Source: Cedecea davisae DSM 4568 (GTDB lineage Bacteria > Pseudomonadota > Gammaproteobacteria > Enterobacterales > Enterobacteriaceae). Taken from it: DNA of 64,000 nt. Both the position numbers and the translations under genes were made by a program. Of this stretch, positions 8,038 to 16,161 are shown in pieces; within the stretch, counting starts at the first letter, position 1; each line of letters opens with the position of its first letter. Where the stretch lies: assembly GCF_000412335.2 (NCBI RefSeq), contig NZ_KE161030.1:958515-1022514 (forward strand), given 5' to 3'. Under the pieces are notes generated by a model that worked only from the letters and a program-made list of their open reading frames with translations, was not told the DNA's origin and made no database searches.

Positions 8038-8727
8038 ATGATGGATTTTATTGCTGACGATGCGCTGACCCCGGCGGACGAGTCGCGTTATGTGAACGCT
8101 TACTTACCGCTGGTGCACCGTGTTGTTAAACAGCTTGCTTATCAGGCCAGCAGCGTAATGGACAGAGAGGATATGGAGCAGATAGCCCTGATGGGGCTGC
8201 TCTCTTCCCTGCGTCGTTACGGCCATCCTGATGAGCAGTTTGGTGCCTATGCGGTACACCGCATTCGCGGCGCCGTGCTGGATGAGCTGCGCCAGCTTGA
8301 CTGGCGTCCTCGTCGTCTGCGGCAGAAAACCCACAAGCTGAACGACGCCATCCGCGAGATTGCCCGCGAGCTTGGCCGGCCGCCGGTGTTTGCCGACCTT
8401 GCCGGGCGGCTGGAGATTACCGCCGAAGAGTATCAGGAATATTTGCTGCTGGACTGCGCCAAGTCGATGGAGAGCCTCGACGAGCTGCTCGGAAGTGAAA
8501 CTCACTTCGTGGCGCTTAACGGCCGCTCTTTAGAGGACGAGGTGATGGTTAGCCGGACGCTGAAAACCGCGCTGGCAAGCCTTGATGAGAGGGAAAAAAT
8601 GATTTTGACGCTCTATTACCAGCAGGAAATGAGCCTGAAAGAGATAGCGCTGGTGCTCGACCTGACCGAAGCGCGTATCTGCCAGTTGAATAAAAAAATA
8701 GCGCAAAAGATTGAGAGTTTTTTTTAG
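8038..8727 (+). CDS. lafS: Flagellar RNA polymerase sigma factor sigma-28 (FliA family)
   Basis: A 229-aa sigma-28. Region 2 is at about residues 18-85 (YLPLVHRVVKQLAY, MEQIALMGLLSSLRRY, GAYAVHRIRGAVLDELRQLD), region 3 in the middle, and region 4 at 180-228 with the helix-turn-helix (SLKEIALVLDLTEARICQLN). It should direct transcription of late lateral-flagellar genes such as lafA. Its own gene lies in the sigma-54-driven lafB operon, giving a two-step cascade. An anti-sigma FlgM-like protein (lfgM) is expected elsewhere in the locus but not within this window. Confidence 0.92.
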   Translation: MMDFIADDALTPADESRYVNAYLPLVHRVVKQLAYQASSVMDREDMEQIALMGLLSSLRRYGHPDEQFGAYAVHRIRGAVLDELRQLDWRPRRLRQKTHKLNDAIREIARELGRPPVFADLAGRLEITAEEYQEYLLLDCAKSMESLDELLGSETHFVALNGRSLEDEVMVSRTLKTALASLDEREKMILTLYYQQEMSLKEIALVLDLTEARICQLNKKIAQKIESFF

Positions 8728-8751
8728 CAGTTTATTGAGAAGTGGAAATCC

Positions 8752-9615
8752 ATGCAGAAATTATTAGGTTTAACGATCATTTTCGTCTGTGTTCTGGGCG
8801 GCTTTATTATGTCGGGCGGGCGCCTGGCTTCGTTCTGGCAGCCCGGTGAAATCATTATTATTTTGGGCGCCGGGCTGGGCGCGATGGTGCTGGCCAACCC
8901 GAAAGCGGTGCTGGCCGAAATGTACCGTCAGTTTCGCGGCGTGATGCGTAAAAACGAGCATACCGATGAGTATCAGCGCCAGCTACTGATGCTGCTGTTT
9001 GAGCTGCTTGAGCTGGTGCAGGACGGCGGCCTGAAAGTGCTGGACGAGCATATTGAAGTCCCTGAAAGCAGCCCGCTGTTCCAGAAGTATCCGCTTATTC
9101 TGCGCGACAAGGCGCTGATTACCTTCATCTCGGACAACTTCCGCCTGATGGCAATGGGCAAAATCAACGAGCACGAACTGGAAGGGATTCTGGAGCAGGA
9201 GCTGGTGGCGATGGAAGAAGATCTCCTCCTGCCGTCCCGTTCGTTACAGCGTACCGCAGAGGCGATGCCGGGCTTTGGTATTTGCGCAGCGGTTCTTGGA
9301 ATCATCATCACCATGCAGTCGATTGACGGCTCTATCGCGGTTATCGGCGTAAAAGTGGCGGCGGCGCTTATCGGCACCTTCCTCGGCGTATTTATCTGTT
9401 ACTGCCTGATGGACCCGGTTGCCAACGCCATGGAACAGCGCACCAAAAAACAGATGGCGGTGCTGGAATGCGTGCGTACCGTGCTGGTCAACCATGTGGC
9501 GGGTAAACCGACGCTGCTGGCGGTAGATGCTGGGCGCAAAATGCTGCCGATGGACTCTAAGCCGACCTTTGCCACGCTGGATGGTTGGGTCAATCAGATG
9601 ACGGGTGAAGCATAA
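8752..9615 (+). CDS. lafT: Flagellar motor stator protein MotA-like
   Basis: A 287-aa MotA/ExbB-family membrane protein, close to the usual MotA length (~290). Four membrane helices are visible: about 3-20, 33-50, 170-190 (GFGICAAVLGIIITMQSI) and 200-225 (ALIGTFLGVFICYCL). The two functionally important prolines of MotA have equivalents in EAMPGFG and LMDPV. The large cytoplasmic loop between helices 2 and 3 carries charged residues that contact the rotor. It forms a proton channel with lafU, whose ATG overlaps its stop by one base. Confidence 0.92.
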   Translation: MQKLLGLTIIFVCVLGGFIMSGGRLASFWQPGEIIIILGAGLGAMVLANPKAVLAEMYRQFRGVMRKNEHTDEYQRQLLMLLFELLELVQDGGLKVLDEHIEVPESSPLFQKYPLILRDKALITFISDNFRLMAMGKINEHELEGILEQELVAMEEDLLLPSRSLQRTAEAMPGFGICAAVLGIIITMQSIDGSIAVIGVKVAAALIGTFLGVFICYCLMDPVANAMEQRTKKQMAVLECVRTVLVNHVAGKPTLLAVDAGRKMLPMDSKPTFATLDGWVNQMTGEA

Positions 9616-10562
9616 TGCGCGGCAAAGCGAAGGGGCATACCACGATAATTAAGCGCTCCTCGCGCAAAAGTCATGATGCGGTTCACGGCGGCGCGTGGAA
9701 GGTAGCGTTTGCCGATTTTACCCTCGCGATGATGGCGCTGTTTATGGTGCTCTGGATTATGGGGGCGGTAACCGAAGAGGAGCGTAAAGAGATTGTTTCC
9801 CTGCTCAACAGCGACTCTTTGTTTGACGGAATGTCGCCTTCGCCGATTACCCAGCCGAACGGCTCCGGCGGCAGCATTACGGTTCTGGCCGGCAAGCCGA
9901 AGTCCGAAGACGGCGGCAAAGATGCTAAGCAGAATGCCGAGGCGATACAGGCGCTGGCTAAGCAGGCAAGCCTGGGCGAGAGCCTGAAGGACGTAAACCG
10001 CCGTTCAGAGCAGGAAATTGAGGATCTGGCGCGGACCATCATGAAGATTACCTCCGCCTATGATGCCCAGTCGAACCTGCAAATTGAGATTGTTCCGCAG
10101 GGGCTGCGCATCCTGGTGCAGGATGACCAGAAGCGTGAAATGTTTCAGCGCAGCAGCGCCATTCTGACGCCGTTCTTTAACCGCCTGCTGACCGAGTTCG
10201 CCACGGCGCTGAACTCTATCGATAACAAGATAATTATTACCGGCCACACCGACTCAACCCGCTTCCGCGATCAGGAGTTATACAACAACTGGAATCTGTC
10301 CGGAGAGCGAGCCATGCAGGCGCGCAGGGCGCTGACGAAGGGCGGGCTGGACGGCGGCAAAATATTGCAGGTTAGCGGCATGGCCGATCAGATGCTGCTC
10401 GACCCGGAACATCCTCTAAGCTCGGCGAACCGCCGCATAGAAATAATGGTGTTAACCCATTCGGCAAGCGAGTCGCTGTATCAGTTCTTTGGCCAACACG
10501 GCGAAAAGGTTATTAAACCGCTGGCGGAAAGCGTTGCTAAGACGTCGCCGCCGGCACGATAA
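9615..10562 (+). CDS. lafU: Flagellar motor stator protein MotB-like
   Basis: A 315-aa MotB-type protein. A short cytoplasmic basic tail leads into one membrane helix (about 31-50) that contains the proton-carrying aspartate (AFADFTLAMM, Asp34, equivalent to E. coli MotB Asp32). A plug/linker follows, then a C-terminal OmpA-type peptidoglycan-binding domain (IIITGHTDSTRF ... NRRIEIMVL). With lafT it makes the stator. The conserved Asp and absence of polar substitutions in the helix fit proton coupling. It is the last gene of the lateral flagellar operon; in E. coli K-12 a remnant of this gene (mbhA/lafU) is what survives of the same locus. Confidence 0.92.
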   Translation: MRGKAKGHTTIIKRSSRKSHDAVHGGAWKVAFADFTLAMMALFMVLWIMGAVTEEERKEIVSLLNSDSLFDGMSPSPITQPNGSGGSITVLAGKPKSEDGGKDAKQNAEAIQALAKQASLGESLKDVNRRSEQEIEDLARTIMKITSAYDAQSNLQIEIVPQGLRILVQDDQKREMFQRSSAILTPFFNRLLTEFATALNSIDNKIIITGHTDSTRFRDQELYNNWNLSGERAMQARRALTKGGLDGGKILQVSGMADQMLLDPEHPLSSANRRIEIMVLTHSASESLYQFFGQHGEKVIKPLAESVAKTSPPAR

Positions 10563-10647
10563 ATTTCTCAGGTATTTTGTTTTGTTAATCTCGATTTCCA
10601 CCTCAATTGTCTCCACTTTTCCGCCTGCGTCCGAACTCTCCCGACGC

Positions 10648-11406
10648 ATGGCGGGATTCTTTTTTCTGCTGCTGATGGTGTTGTTTTCCACGCAGGTATT
10701 TGCCGCGCCCGTTAAACATAAACCGACACAAAGCCGCGCGCAGACGCAGAACAAAGAAGCCCGGGAACGCATGAAAAACCGCGCAAAGCTGCTCGCGAAG
10801 GCGAAAAAACGCGTTGCCGTGGTGCCCCTCACGCCCGAACAGCGGATACGCCAGGCGGCGGAAAAACTGGCCAGCCGCAGCTGGAATCGTCAGCAGCTGG
10901 CAATGCACGCCCGCTGGCGCCCAGGATATTTTGGCGGTTCGGAGCGCCTGCTGCCGCTGGCAACCGAGTCGCTGATGGCCGAAATGGTCAGCCCGCGCGT
11001 AGAAGAGACGATTTACAAAGTGATTCATCGGCTTAAGCAGCAGCTCGGCAAGCCTTATGTTTGGGGCGGGCAAACGCCGGATCAGGGGTTTGACTGTAGC
11101 GGGCTCATTTATTACGCCTATAACCAGTTACTCAGCCGCAAGCTGCCGCGCACCGCAAACGGAATGTTCCAGGACAGCAAGTTAAAGCGGGTCAACCAGC
11201 AGCAGCTCCAGCGCGGTGACCTGGTCTTCTTCAGTATTAAAAGCCAGGACAAGGCGGATCACGTTGGCGTTTACCTCGGAGACGGGCAGTTTATTGAAGC
11301 GCCGCGAACCGGGCTGAATATCCGCATCAGCCAACTGACGGACAATTACTGGCAGGATCACTATTTGGGCGCGAAGCGTATTTTGACCGAGGAAGCGATT
11401 CTGTAA
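10648..11406 (+). CDS. Exported NlpC/P60 (C40) cysteine peptidase, YafL-like
   Basis: 252 aa from the chosen ATG, which begins a clear signal peptide (MAGFFFLLLMVLFSTQVFAA); an open frame extends further upstream but overlaps lafU and lacks such a start. A basic linker follows, then the NlpC/P60 domain: catalytic Cys at about 150 in QGFDCSGL, catalytic His at about 205 in ADHVGVYLGDG. The family cuts peptide stems of peptidoglycan (D-Glu-DAP bonds). In E. coli K-12 a protein of this family, YafL, also lies near the Flag-2 remnant, so it may travel with the locus and help open the wall. Ribosome-binding site upstream is weak, so the start is uncertain. Confidence 0.8.
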   Translation: MAGFFFLLLMVLFSTQVFAAPVKHKPTQSRAQTQNKEARERMKNRAKLLAKAKKRVAVVPLTPEQRIRQAAEKLASRSWNRQQLAMHARWRPGYFGGSERLLPLATESLMAEMVSPRVEETIYKVIHRLKQQLGKPYVWGGQTPDQGFDCSGLIYYAYNQLLSRKLPRTANGMFQDSKLKRVNQQQLQRGDLVFFSIKSQDKADHVGVYLGDGQFIEAPRTGLNIRISQLTDNYWQDHYLGAKRILTEEAIL

Positions 11407-11413
11407 GGTTTGA

Positions 11414-11442
11414 CCCTCACCCCTTTGGGAAGAGGGTGAGGG
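11414..11442. repeat. Palindromic intergenic repeat / terminator-like hairpin
   Basis: Perfect 9-bp stem ccctcaccc/gggtgaggg, symmetric and lacking a T-run, between the convergent peptidase and rnk genes. It resembles the short palindromic units common between enterobacterial genes; a related one is at 54324-54352. Confidence 0.6.
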
Positions 11443-11454
11443 GAAGTTCAACGC

Positions 11455-11865
11455 TTAGCGGTGCAGGTCGCCGGCCGCTTCGGGCTGGTACTGAAGTTCA
11501 AGCACTTCAAGGTTGGTCTGGCTGCCGTTTGGCATTACCCAATTAATGCTATCGCCTACCCGCAGGCCCAGCAGCGCGGCGCCTACCGGTGCCATGACGG
11601 AAAGCTGGTTGTCGCTGTCCGTGAGGTTGGCAGGGTAGACCAGAGTGCGAACGTGCTCTTCCTGAGTGCTGAGGTCACGGAATTTCACCCGGCTGTTCAT
11701 GGATACCACATCCGCAGGCATTTTTTCCGGACTACACATCTCAGCGCGATCCAGCTCGGCGTTTAGCGCCTCTGCGACCGGGCTTTTGGCATACTGCGGT
11801 TGCTCCAGCAGTCGGTCAAGGCGTTCGGCGTCTAGTTCGTTAATGATGATGGCAGGTCTGGACAT
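11455..11865 (-). CDS. rnk: Regulator of nucleoside diphosphate kinase (Rnk, GreA/GreB-like)
   Basis: 136 aa, exactly the E. coli Rnk length, from an ATG with a good ribosome-binding site (ggagag); the frame is open further upstream but that is not needed. The N-terminal short helical part ([20 protein letters not shown]) replaces the long coiled coil of GreA, and the C-terminal FKBP-like domain ([19 protein letters not shown]) is the one that binds RNA polymerase. It influences nucleoside diphosphate kinase and alginate regulators in pseudomonads; its role in enterics is less clear. In E. coli it is next to rna; here 3.3 kb separates them. Confidence 0.9.
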   Translation of the reverse strand: MSRPAIIINELDAERLDRLLEQPQYAKSPVAEALNAELDRAEMCSPEKMPADVVSMNSRVKFRDLSTQEEHVRTLVYPANLTDSDNQLSVMAPVGAALLGLRVGDSINWVMPNGSQTNLEVLELQYQPEAAGDLHR

Positions 11866-11916
11866 AATTCTCTCCGTGTAAAAAAGCAGGGCACTCATGT
11901 GCTGAAAATCGTACAA

Positions 11917-11947
11917 AGAAAAACCCTCACCGAAACCGGCGAGGGTT
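11917..11947 (-). terminator. Terminator downstream of the gluconate-type permease
   Basis: Stem aaccctc..ccg/cgg..gagggtt with one mismatch; on the minus strand it is followed by a T-run. It ends the permease transcript before rnk. Confidence 0.75.
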
Positions 11948-12023
11948 GATTCTGTAATGATGATACTGAGCTTAGCTTACCGTTGAAAGGGAGATAAGTC
12001 ACATTTTGGCGTGCCTGCCCGCA

Positions 12024-13400
12024 TCAAAGGATAATACTGCCCAGCGCCGCCAGCAGGAAGGCGATGGTGCCGATTAGCGTTTCCATTACCGTCCAGGTTT
12101 TCAGCGTAGTCTTTTCATCCATTTCCAGGAAGCGGCCAACCAGCCAGAAACCGGAATCGTTAACGTGGGAGAGTACCGTCGCCCCGCCCGCAATCGCTAT
12201 CACGATAAAGCACAGGTCAAACTGGCTAAGGCCGGTCGTCGCTTCAACCATCGGAGCGACCAGAGCGGCGGTGGTGGTGAGCGCGACGGTAGCCGACCCC
12301 TGAGCAACGCGCAGCGCGGTAGAGATAACAAATGCCGCGACGATAACCGGCATTCCGGTATCGGACAGCACGCCGGCAAGCGCGTCGCCGATGCCGCTGG
12401 CGCGCAGTACGCCGCCGAACATGCCGCCAGCGCCGGTCACCAGAATAATGCCGCAGATTGGGCCCAGCGCGCCGTCACAGACCTTTTCCAGATGCTGACG
12501 GCTGTGTTTTCCGCTGAACACCATCAGGGCGAAGAATACCGTGATAAGCAGGGCGATAGGCGTTTTTCCAAGCATGCGCAGGAAGTTAACCAGCGTATTG
12601 TCGGCGCTAACCCAGCCGAGCACCGTTGCGGTGTTCAGGCCGGTATCCAGGAAAATCAGCACTAGCGGCATCAGTAAAATAGCCATCACCATGCCAAAAG
12701 ACGGCGGCCGGTGGTTCTCGTCCACTTCGACTTTGCCGAGGAAAGAGGAAGGCAGAGGAATATCGAATTTCTTCCCGGCATAGATGCCAAACAGATAGGC
12801 ACCAAGATACCAGGTCGGGATGGCGATAATCAGGCCGACCACGACCAGCAGCCCGATATTGGCGCCCAGCAGTTCGCTGGCGGCAACCGGCCCCGGGTGA
12901 GGCGGCAGCAGGGCATGCATCACGGCAAAGGCACCCGCGGCCGGAAGAGCATATTTTAACGTAGAGCCGCCAAACTGTTTCGCCACGCTGAAGATGATAG
13001 GCAGCATCACAACCAGGCCTGCGTCAAAGAAGATAGGGAAGCCGAACAGCAGCGAGGCCACGCCCAGCGCCAGCGGTGCGCGGTGGGATCCGAATGTTCC
13101 TATTAGCGTGTCGGCCAGCACTTTTGCGCCGCCGGAGATCTCCAGCAGGCGGCCAATCATCGCCCCAAGACCAACCAGCAGCGCAACGCCCGCCAGAGTG
13201 CTGCCGAAGCCGTTCAAGATCGTCGGGACAATTTTATCGAATGCTACGCCGGTGACGAGCGCGACAACGACGCTGACCAGAGTTAGCGCCAGGAAGGCGT
13301 GGACGCGAAAGCGCATGATCAAAACCAGCAGGAGCACGACGGAGCAGGCTGCAATCCCCAAAAGGGTTCCTGCGCTTAAAGTGGTTGTTATTTCGGTCAT
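12024..13400 (-). CDS. GntP-family gluconate:H+ symporter
   Basis: A 458-aa membrane protein with about 12 hydrophobic segments and GntP-family motifs (FGFPIFFDAGLVVMLP around 120-135; ALLPPHPGPVAASELLGA around 165-182; GSATVALTTTAALVAP near 370). Family members import gluconate or related sugar acids with protons. The start has a ribosome-binding site (gagg). Upstream, at 13462-13489, are two abutting GntR-type operators, which strongly suggest gluconate as substrate. No kinase or gntR is adjacent, so its partner genes are elsewhere. Which paralogue (gntT, gntP, gntU or another) cannot be decided from the sequence alone. Confidence 0.88.
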   Translation of the reverse strand: MTEITTTLSAGTLLGIAACSVVLLLVLIMRFRVHAFLALTLVSVVVALVTGVAFDKIVPTILNGFGSTLAGVALLVGLGAMIGRLLEISGGAKVLADTLIGTFGSHRAPLALGVASLLFGFPIFFDAGLVVMLPIIFSVAKQFGGSTLKYALPAAGAFAVMHALLPPHPGPVAASELLGANIGLLVVVGLIIAIPTWYLGAYLFGIYAGKKFDIPLPSSFLGKVEVDENHRPPSFGMVMAILLMPLVLIFLDTGLNTATVLGWVSADNTLVNFLRMLGKTPIALLITVFFALMVFSGKHSRQHLEKVCDGALGPICGIILVTGAGGMFGGVLRASGIGDALAGVLSDTGMPVIVAAFVISTALRVAQGSATVALTTTAALVAPMVEATTGLSQFDLCFIVIAIAGGATVLSHVNDSGFWLVGRFLEMDEKTTLKTWTVMETLIGTIAFLLAALGSIIL

Positions 13401-13461
13401 ATTATTTCCTCAAGGCCGAATTTTTAGATGAATGCGCCAGTTTTGCGTCATCTGTTTATTT

Positions 13462-13475
13462 TGATACCGGTAACA
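13462..13475 (-). promoter_or_regulatory. GntR-type operator 1
   Basis: tgataccggtaaca; its reverse complement TGTTACCGGTATCA is the consensus-like core recognised by GntR at gluconate genes. It lies 62 bases upstream of the permease start and directly abuts operator 2. Confidence 0.75.
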
Positions 13476-13489
13476 TGATATCGGTAACA
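13476..13489 (-). promoter_or_regulatory. GntR-type operator 2
   Basis: tgatatcggtaaca, differing from operator 1 by one base and immediately following it, so the two form a direct 14-bp tandem. Repression by GntR relieved by gluconate is the expected control. Confidence 0.7.
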
Positions 13490-13685
13490 TCCGGCTACCT
13501 GTAAATGAACTCTGTAATGTTTGTTAACATTTTGAGAGCAAGCTCAAACTATCGAAATAATCAGGATAAAAGGTGAGCGGGTGAGTTGTCTGGCGAGGGA
13601 AAGTCTGACAGGTGCGAGAGATACGTTACGCTTTATGGGCAACGTCGATGTTTCTGACACCTTAGACAACCGGACGGGAGAGAAC

Positions 13686-14516
13686 ATGAGCCAGTACGAC
13701 AAACTGAAATTGAAGGACGGCAGCTCGCTGTATTTTAAGGATTGGGGCGAGGGGCAGCCGGTGGTATTCAGCCACGGCTGGCCGCTTACCGCCGATGCGT
13801 TTGAAGACCAAATGTTATTTCTTGGGCAGCAAGGTTTTCGGGTCATCGCTCATGACAGGCGCGGCCACGGCCGCTCGTCCCAGCCCTGGGATGGGCATAA
13901 TATGGATCAGTATGCGGACGATCTGGCTGAGTTGACTGCTTACCTTAATTTAAAAGATGCCGTGCACGTTGGGCATTCCACCGGCGGAGGTGAAGTGGCC
14001 CGCTATATTGGCCGTCATGGAACCGGTCGGGTGGCTAAAGCAGTATTGATTGGCGCAGTGCCGCCGATCATGCTGAAAACAGAATGGAATCCAGATGGCG
14101 TTCCGCTCGACGTCTTTGACGGTATCCGCAAAGGCGTGGTGGAAGATCGTGCGGCGTTTTTCAAGGAATTGACGCTGGCGTTTTATGGATACAACCGCCC
14201 GGATGCCAAAGTATCTGAGGGCGTGCGTGATAGCTTCGTGGCGCAGGGAATGCAGGGAAGCATCAAGGCGATGTATGACTGTATCAAAGCCTTCTCCGAA
14301 ACCGACCAGCGCGAAGATCTGCGGAAAATGACCATCCCGACGCTGGTGATTCACGGCGATGACGACCAGATCGTTCCTTTTGAAACCTGCGGTAAGGCTG
14401 CCGCGGAGCTGCTACCTGATGCTGAATTGAAGGTTTACAAAGGCGGTTCGCACGGGATTTGCACTACGCACAAACAGCAGATTAATGAAGATCTGCTGGC
14501 ATTTTTAAAGAACTGA
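13686..14516 (+). CDS. Alpha/beta hydrolase, non-haem chloroperoxidase-like
   Basis: 276 aa starting at an ATG with a good ribosome-binding site (gggaga); the longer upstream frame is not needed. Cytoplasmic, no signal peptide. The alpha/beta-hydrolase triad is visible: nucleophile elbow GHSTGG (Ser about 98), acid HGDDDQIVP (Asp about 230), and histidine GGSHGI (about 255). The oxyanion-hole motif [11 protein letters not shown] is typical of the cofactor-free haloperoxidase/arylesterase subgroup. True substrate is unknown; such proteins are often esterases or perhydrolases. It is divergent from the permease, with the GntR operators nearer the permease, and has its own terminator. Confidence 0.85.
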   Translation: MSQYDKLKLKDGSSLYFKDWGEGQPVVFSHGWPLTADAFEDQMLFLGQQGFRVIAHDRRGHGRSSQPWDGHNMDQYADDLAELTAYLNLKDAVHVGHSTGGGEVARYIGRHGTGRVAKAVLIGAVPPIMLKTEWNPDGVPLDVFDGIRKGVVEDRAAFFKELTLAFYGYNRPDAKVSEGVRDSFVAQGMQGSIKAMYDCIKAFSETDQREDLRKMTIPTLVIHGDDDQIVPFETCGKAAAELLPDAELKVYKGGSHGICTTHKQQINEDLLAFLKN

Positions 14517-14527
14517 TCCTGCTCTGA

Positions 14528-14558
14528 GTTAAAATCGGCCTATTTTTAGGTCGGTTTT
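14528..14558 (+). terminator. Terminator after the hydrolase gene
   Basis: atcggccta/taggtcggt stem (two G-T pairs) followed by a T-rich run. Confidence 0.75.
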
Positions 14559-14756
14559 ATTTCAGGGAAGTAATTACCACTTTGTGGTTGTGTTATTAAT
14601 AAATAGAATAAAGCTCTTGATTTTATCCCGAATAAATTTAAAATCCACGGCCGATTTTTTCCATTTCACGATTGATGACTTTAATAGTAATAAATTTTTT
14701 AATTCATTGATTGTTAGTGGTTATTTTTATGATCTTGATTGCCGGGGAGTTGTTTC

Positions 14757-14918
14757 ATGATTAGAGCTATATTGTTATCCGCCAGTTTTATGCTGGCCGG
14801 TTGTACCGCATCCGATTTCATCAGCGCTACGAGTGAAATATTAAATGCAAAGGATGGTTATGATAAGAATATGAGAAACGAGAAAATTAAGTCGGCAAAT
14901 AAAGCAGCTGGCTATTAA
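14757..14918 (+). CDS. Small lipoprotein of unknown function
   Basis: A 53-aa reading frame: MIRAILLSASFMLAGCTASD, then a hydrophilic tail ending in KAAGY. It has a short hydrophobic signal and a perfect lipobox (LAGC, Cys16), with Thr at +2, predicting outer-membrane sorting. A ribosome-binding site (gggg ag) lies 7-10 bases before the ATG. The mature protein is only 38 residues and lysine-rich. I do not recognise the family. It stands alone in an AT-rich stretch between the hydrolase and a leftward gene. Confidence 0.7.
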   Translation: MIRAILLSASFMLAGCTASDFISATSEILNAKDGYDKNMRNEKIKSANKAAGY

Positions 14919-15013
14919 TTTGAATTTACAATTCGGTTTTATCGCGTCTGGAATAATGTTTTTGCGAAATATTTGTGGGCGGACCATCGTATATGCGACG
15001 GCCCGACAACGCT

Positions 15014-15172
15014 TTAGCGGCCATTTTTTTCAGCCAGCGGCAGCAGGATCTCTTTCAGGATCTCGTAGCGCTGCTGGGGTGAGAGCCAGATAAACCCCAG
15101 CAGCTTCTGTTTTTTCCCTTCACATTCAAACTGTGCTTTTAGTTGCAGTAAAAAGCGTTTTGTTCTGTTCAT
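15014..15172 (-). CDS. Small basic hypothetical protein
   Basis: A 52-aa protein (MNRTKRFLLQLKAQFECEG ... LPLAEKNGR) from an ATG preceded by a strong ribosome-binding site (ggaggtg, 3 bases before the ATG). The frame extends upstream but without a better start. Predicted helical and cytoplasmic, with a basic N-terminus and an aromatic centre (FIWLSPQQRYEIL). I do not recognise it. It lies immediately downstream of rna transcription (rna runs leftward from 16071 to 15265, 92 bases away), so it could be read from the same message or separately. Confidence 0.6.
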   Translation of the reverse strand: MNRTKRFLLQLKAQFECEGKKQKLLGFIWLSPQQRYEILKEILLPLAEKNGR

Positions 15173-15264
15173 GGTCACCTCCGTATTCGATACCTGAAGG
15201 CTACTCCGTGAAACCCGGAACAAACAGTGATGCGATTAAAAAATGACTTCAGTATTTATGGGTT

Positions 15265-16071
15265 TTAGTAACCCACGGCGTCCAGACGGAAGCTTTTCCC
15301 GCAGTTGCCGGGATGTTTCTGCGGTGCAAACGAGGCGCTTTGCAGCGGCTGGTTAATTTTGTCTGCCAGCAGGGATATCTGCATTTCCGTCAGATAAGCG
15401 GGGTTACCGTTGCAGGTGAGTTTTACCGCGCTGACCGCGTCGCCACCCCAGCTTTGCTTCAGGGCTTTATTAAAGTCTTTACGCGTCACAACTTTGCCGT
15501 AGTTTTGAGCCAAAAATTCGCCGAAGGCGCTCTGTTTGACTTCGCCGTTGAGGCGCACCATGGTGCCGAAGTAGTCGTCCGGGTTGAAGCCGAAGCAGAC
15601 GCCGTGTTTGGCGAACTCGTAACGTTCCAGGCAGGAGTTGCCGCCCGCACCCGGCATCACGCCGGAGAGCTTCGAAGCCATCTCAACCGAAAGGCCGGTG
15701 TCCGGAGCGGCGCATTTATTTGAGGCTCTGGCCTCCGCCATGTTGGGGATCGGGCGGGTTGCGCAGCCGTAGCGCATCCAGCGTTTCTCATCCACGCCGC
15801 GCGCGGCAACGGATTTTGGTAGCCCGGCCCACAGGCCATGCACCGTCAGGAAGGCGCGTTTGTCGGCCTGCTCCTGCTGGGTGGCGCACTCTTCGGGGAT
15901 GTTGCGGTTGCGGTCGTGCATGCTCTGGCAGAAGCCGGTCTGCCAGGATAAAGCCAGCACGTAGCGGTCAAAATCGCCGTAACGGGCGGGTTGCAGCGGA
16001 TCGGCCTGTGCCAACTGGCTGGCCAGAAGCGGGGCGCACAGCAGCAATGTCTTACAGGCAATGGCGTTCAT
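15265..16071 (-). CDS. rna: Ribonuclease I, periplasmic (RNase T2 family)
   Basis: A 268-aa exported RNase with a signal peptide (cleavage after about Ala23) and both T2-family active-site motifs: TVHGLWAGLP (catalytic His78) and YEFAKHGVCF (Glu152, Lys155, His156). It degrades RNA to 2',3'-cyclic then 3'-mononucleotides in the periplasm, scavenging RNA. Length equals E. coli RNase I. In E. coli the upstream neighbour is citT and the citrate-fermentation cluster; here it is dcuC directly. Confidence 0.95.
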   Translation of the reverse strand: MNAIACKTLLLCAPLLASQLAQADPLQPARYGDFDRYVLALSWQTGFCQSMHDRNRNIPEECATQQEQADKRAFLTVHGLWAGLPKSVAARGVDEKRWMRYGCATRPIPNMAEARASNKCAAPDTGLSVEMASKLSGVMPGAGGNSCLERYEFAKHGVCFGFNPDDYFGTMVRLNGEVKQSAFGEFLAQNYGKVVTRKDFNKALKQSWGGDAVSAVKLTCNGNPAYLTEMQISLLADKINQPLQSASFAPQKHPGNCGKSFRLDAVGY

Positions 16072-16161
16072 ATCTTTTCTCTTATTAGTCCGGGAGGCGC
16101 GATTATTATAAGCATAAAAAAAGCGCCCGATGCAGGCGCTTTAGCGTCGTGAACAGAGCGG

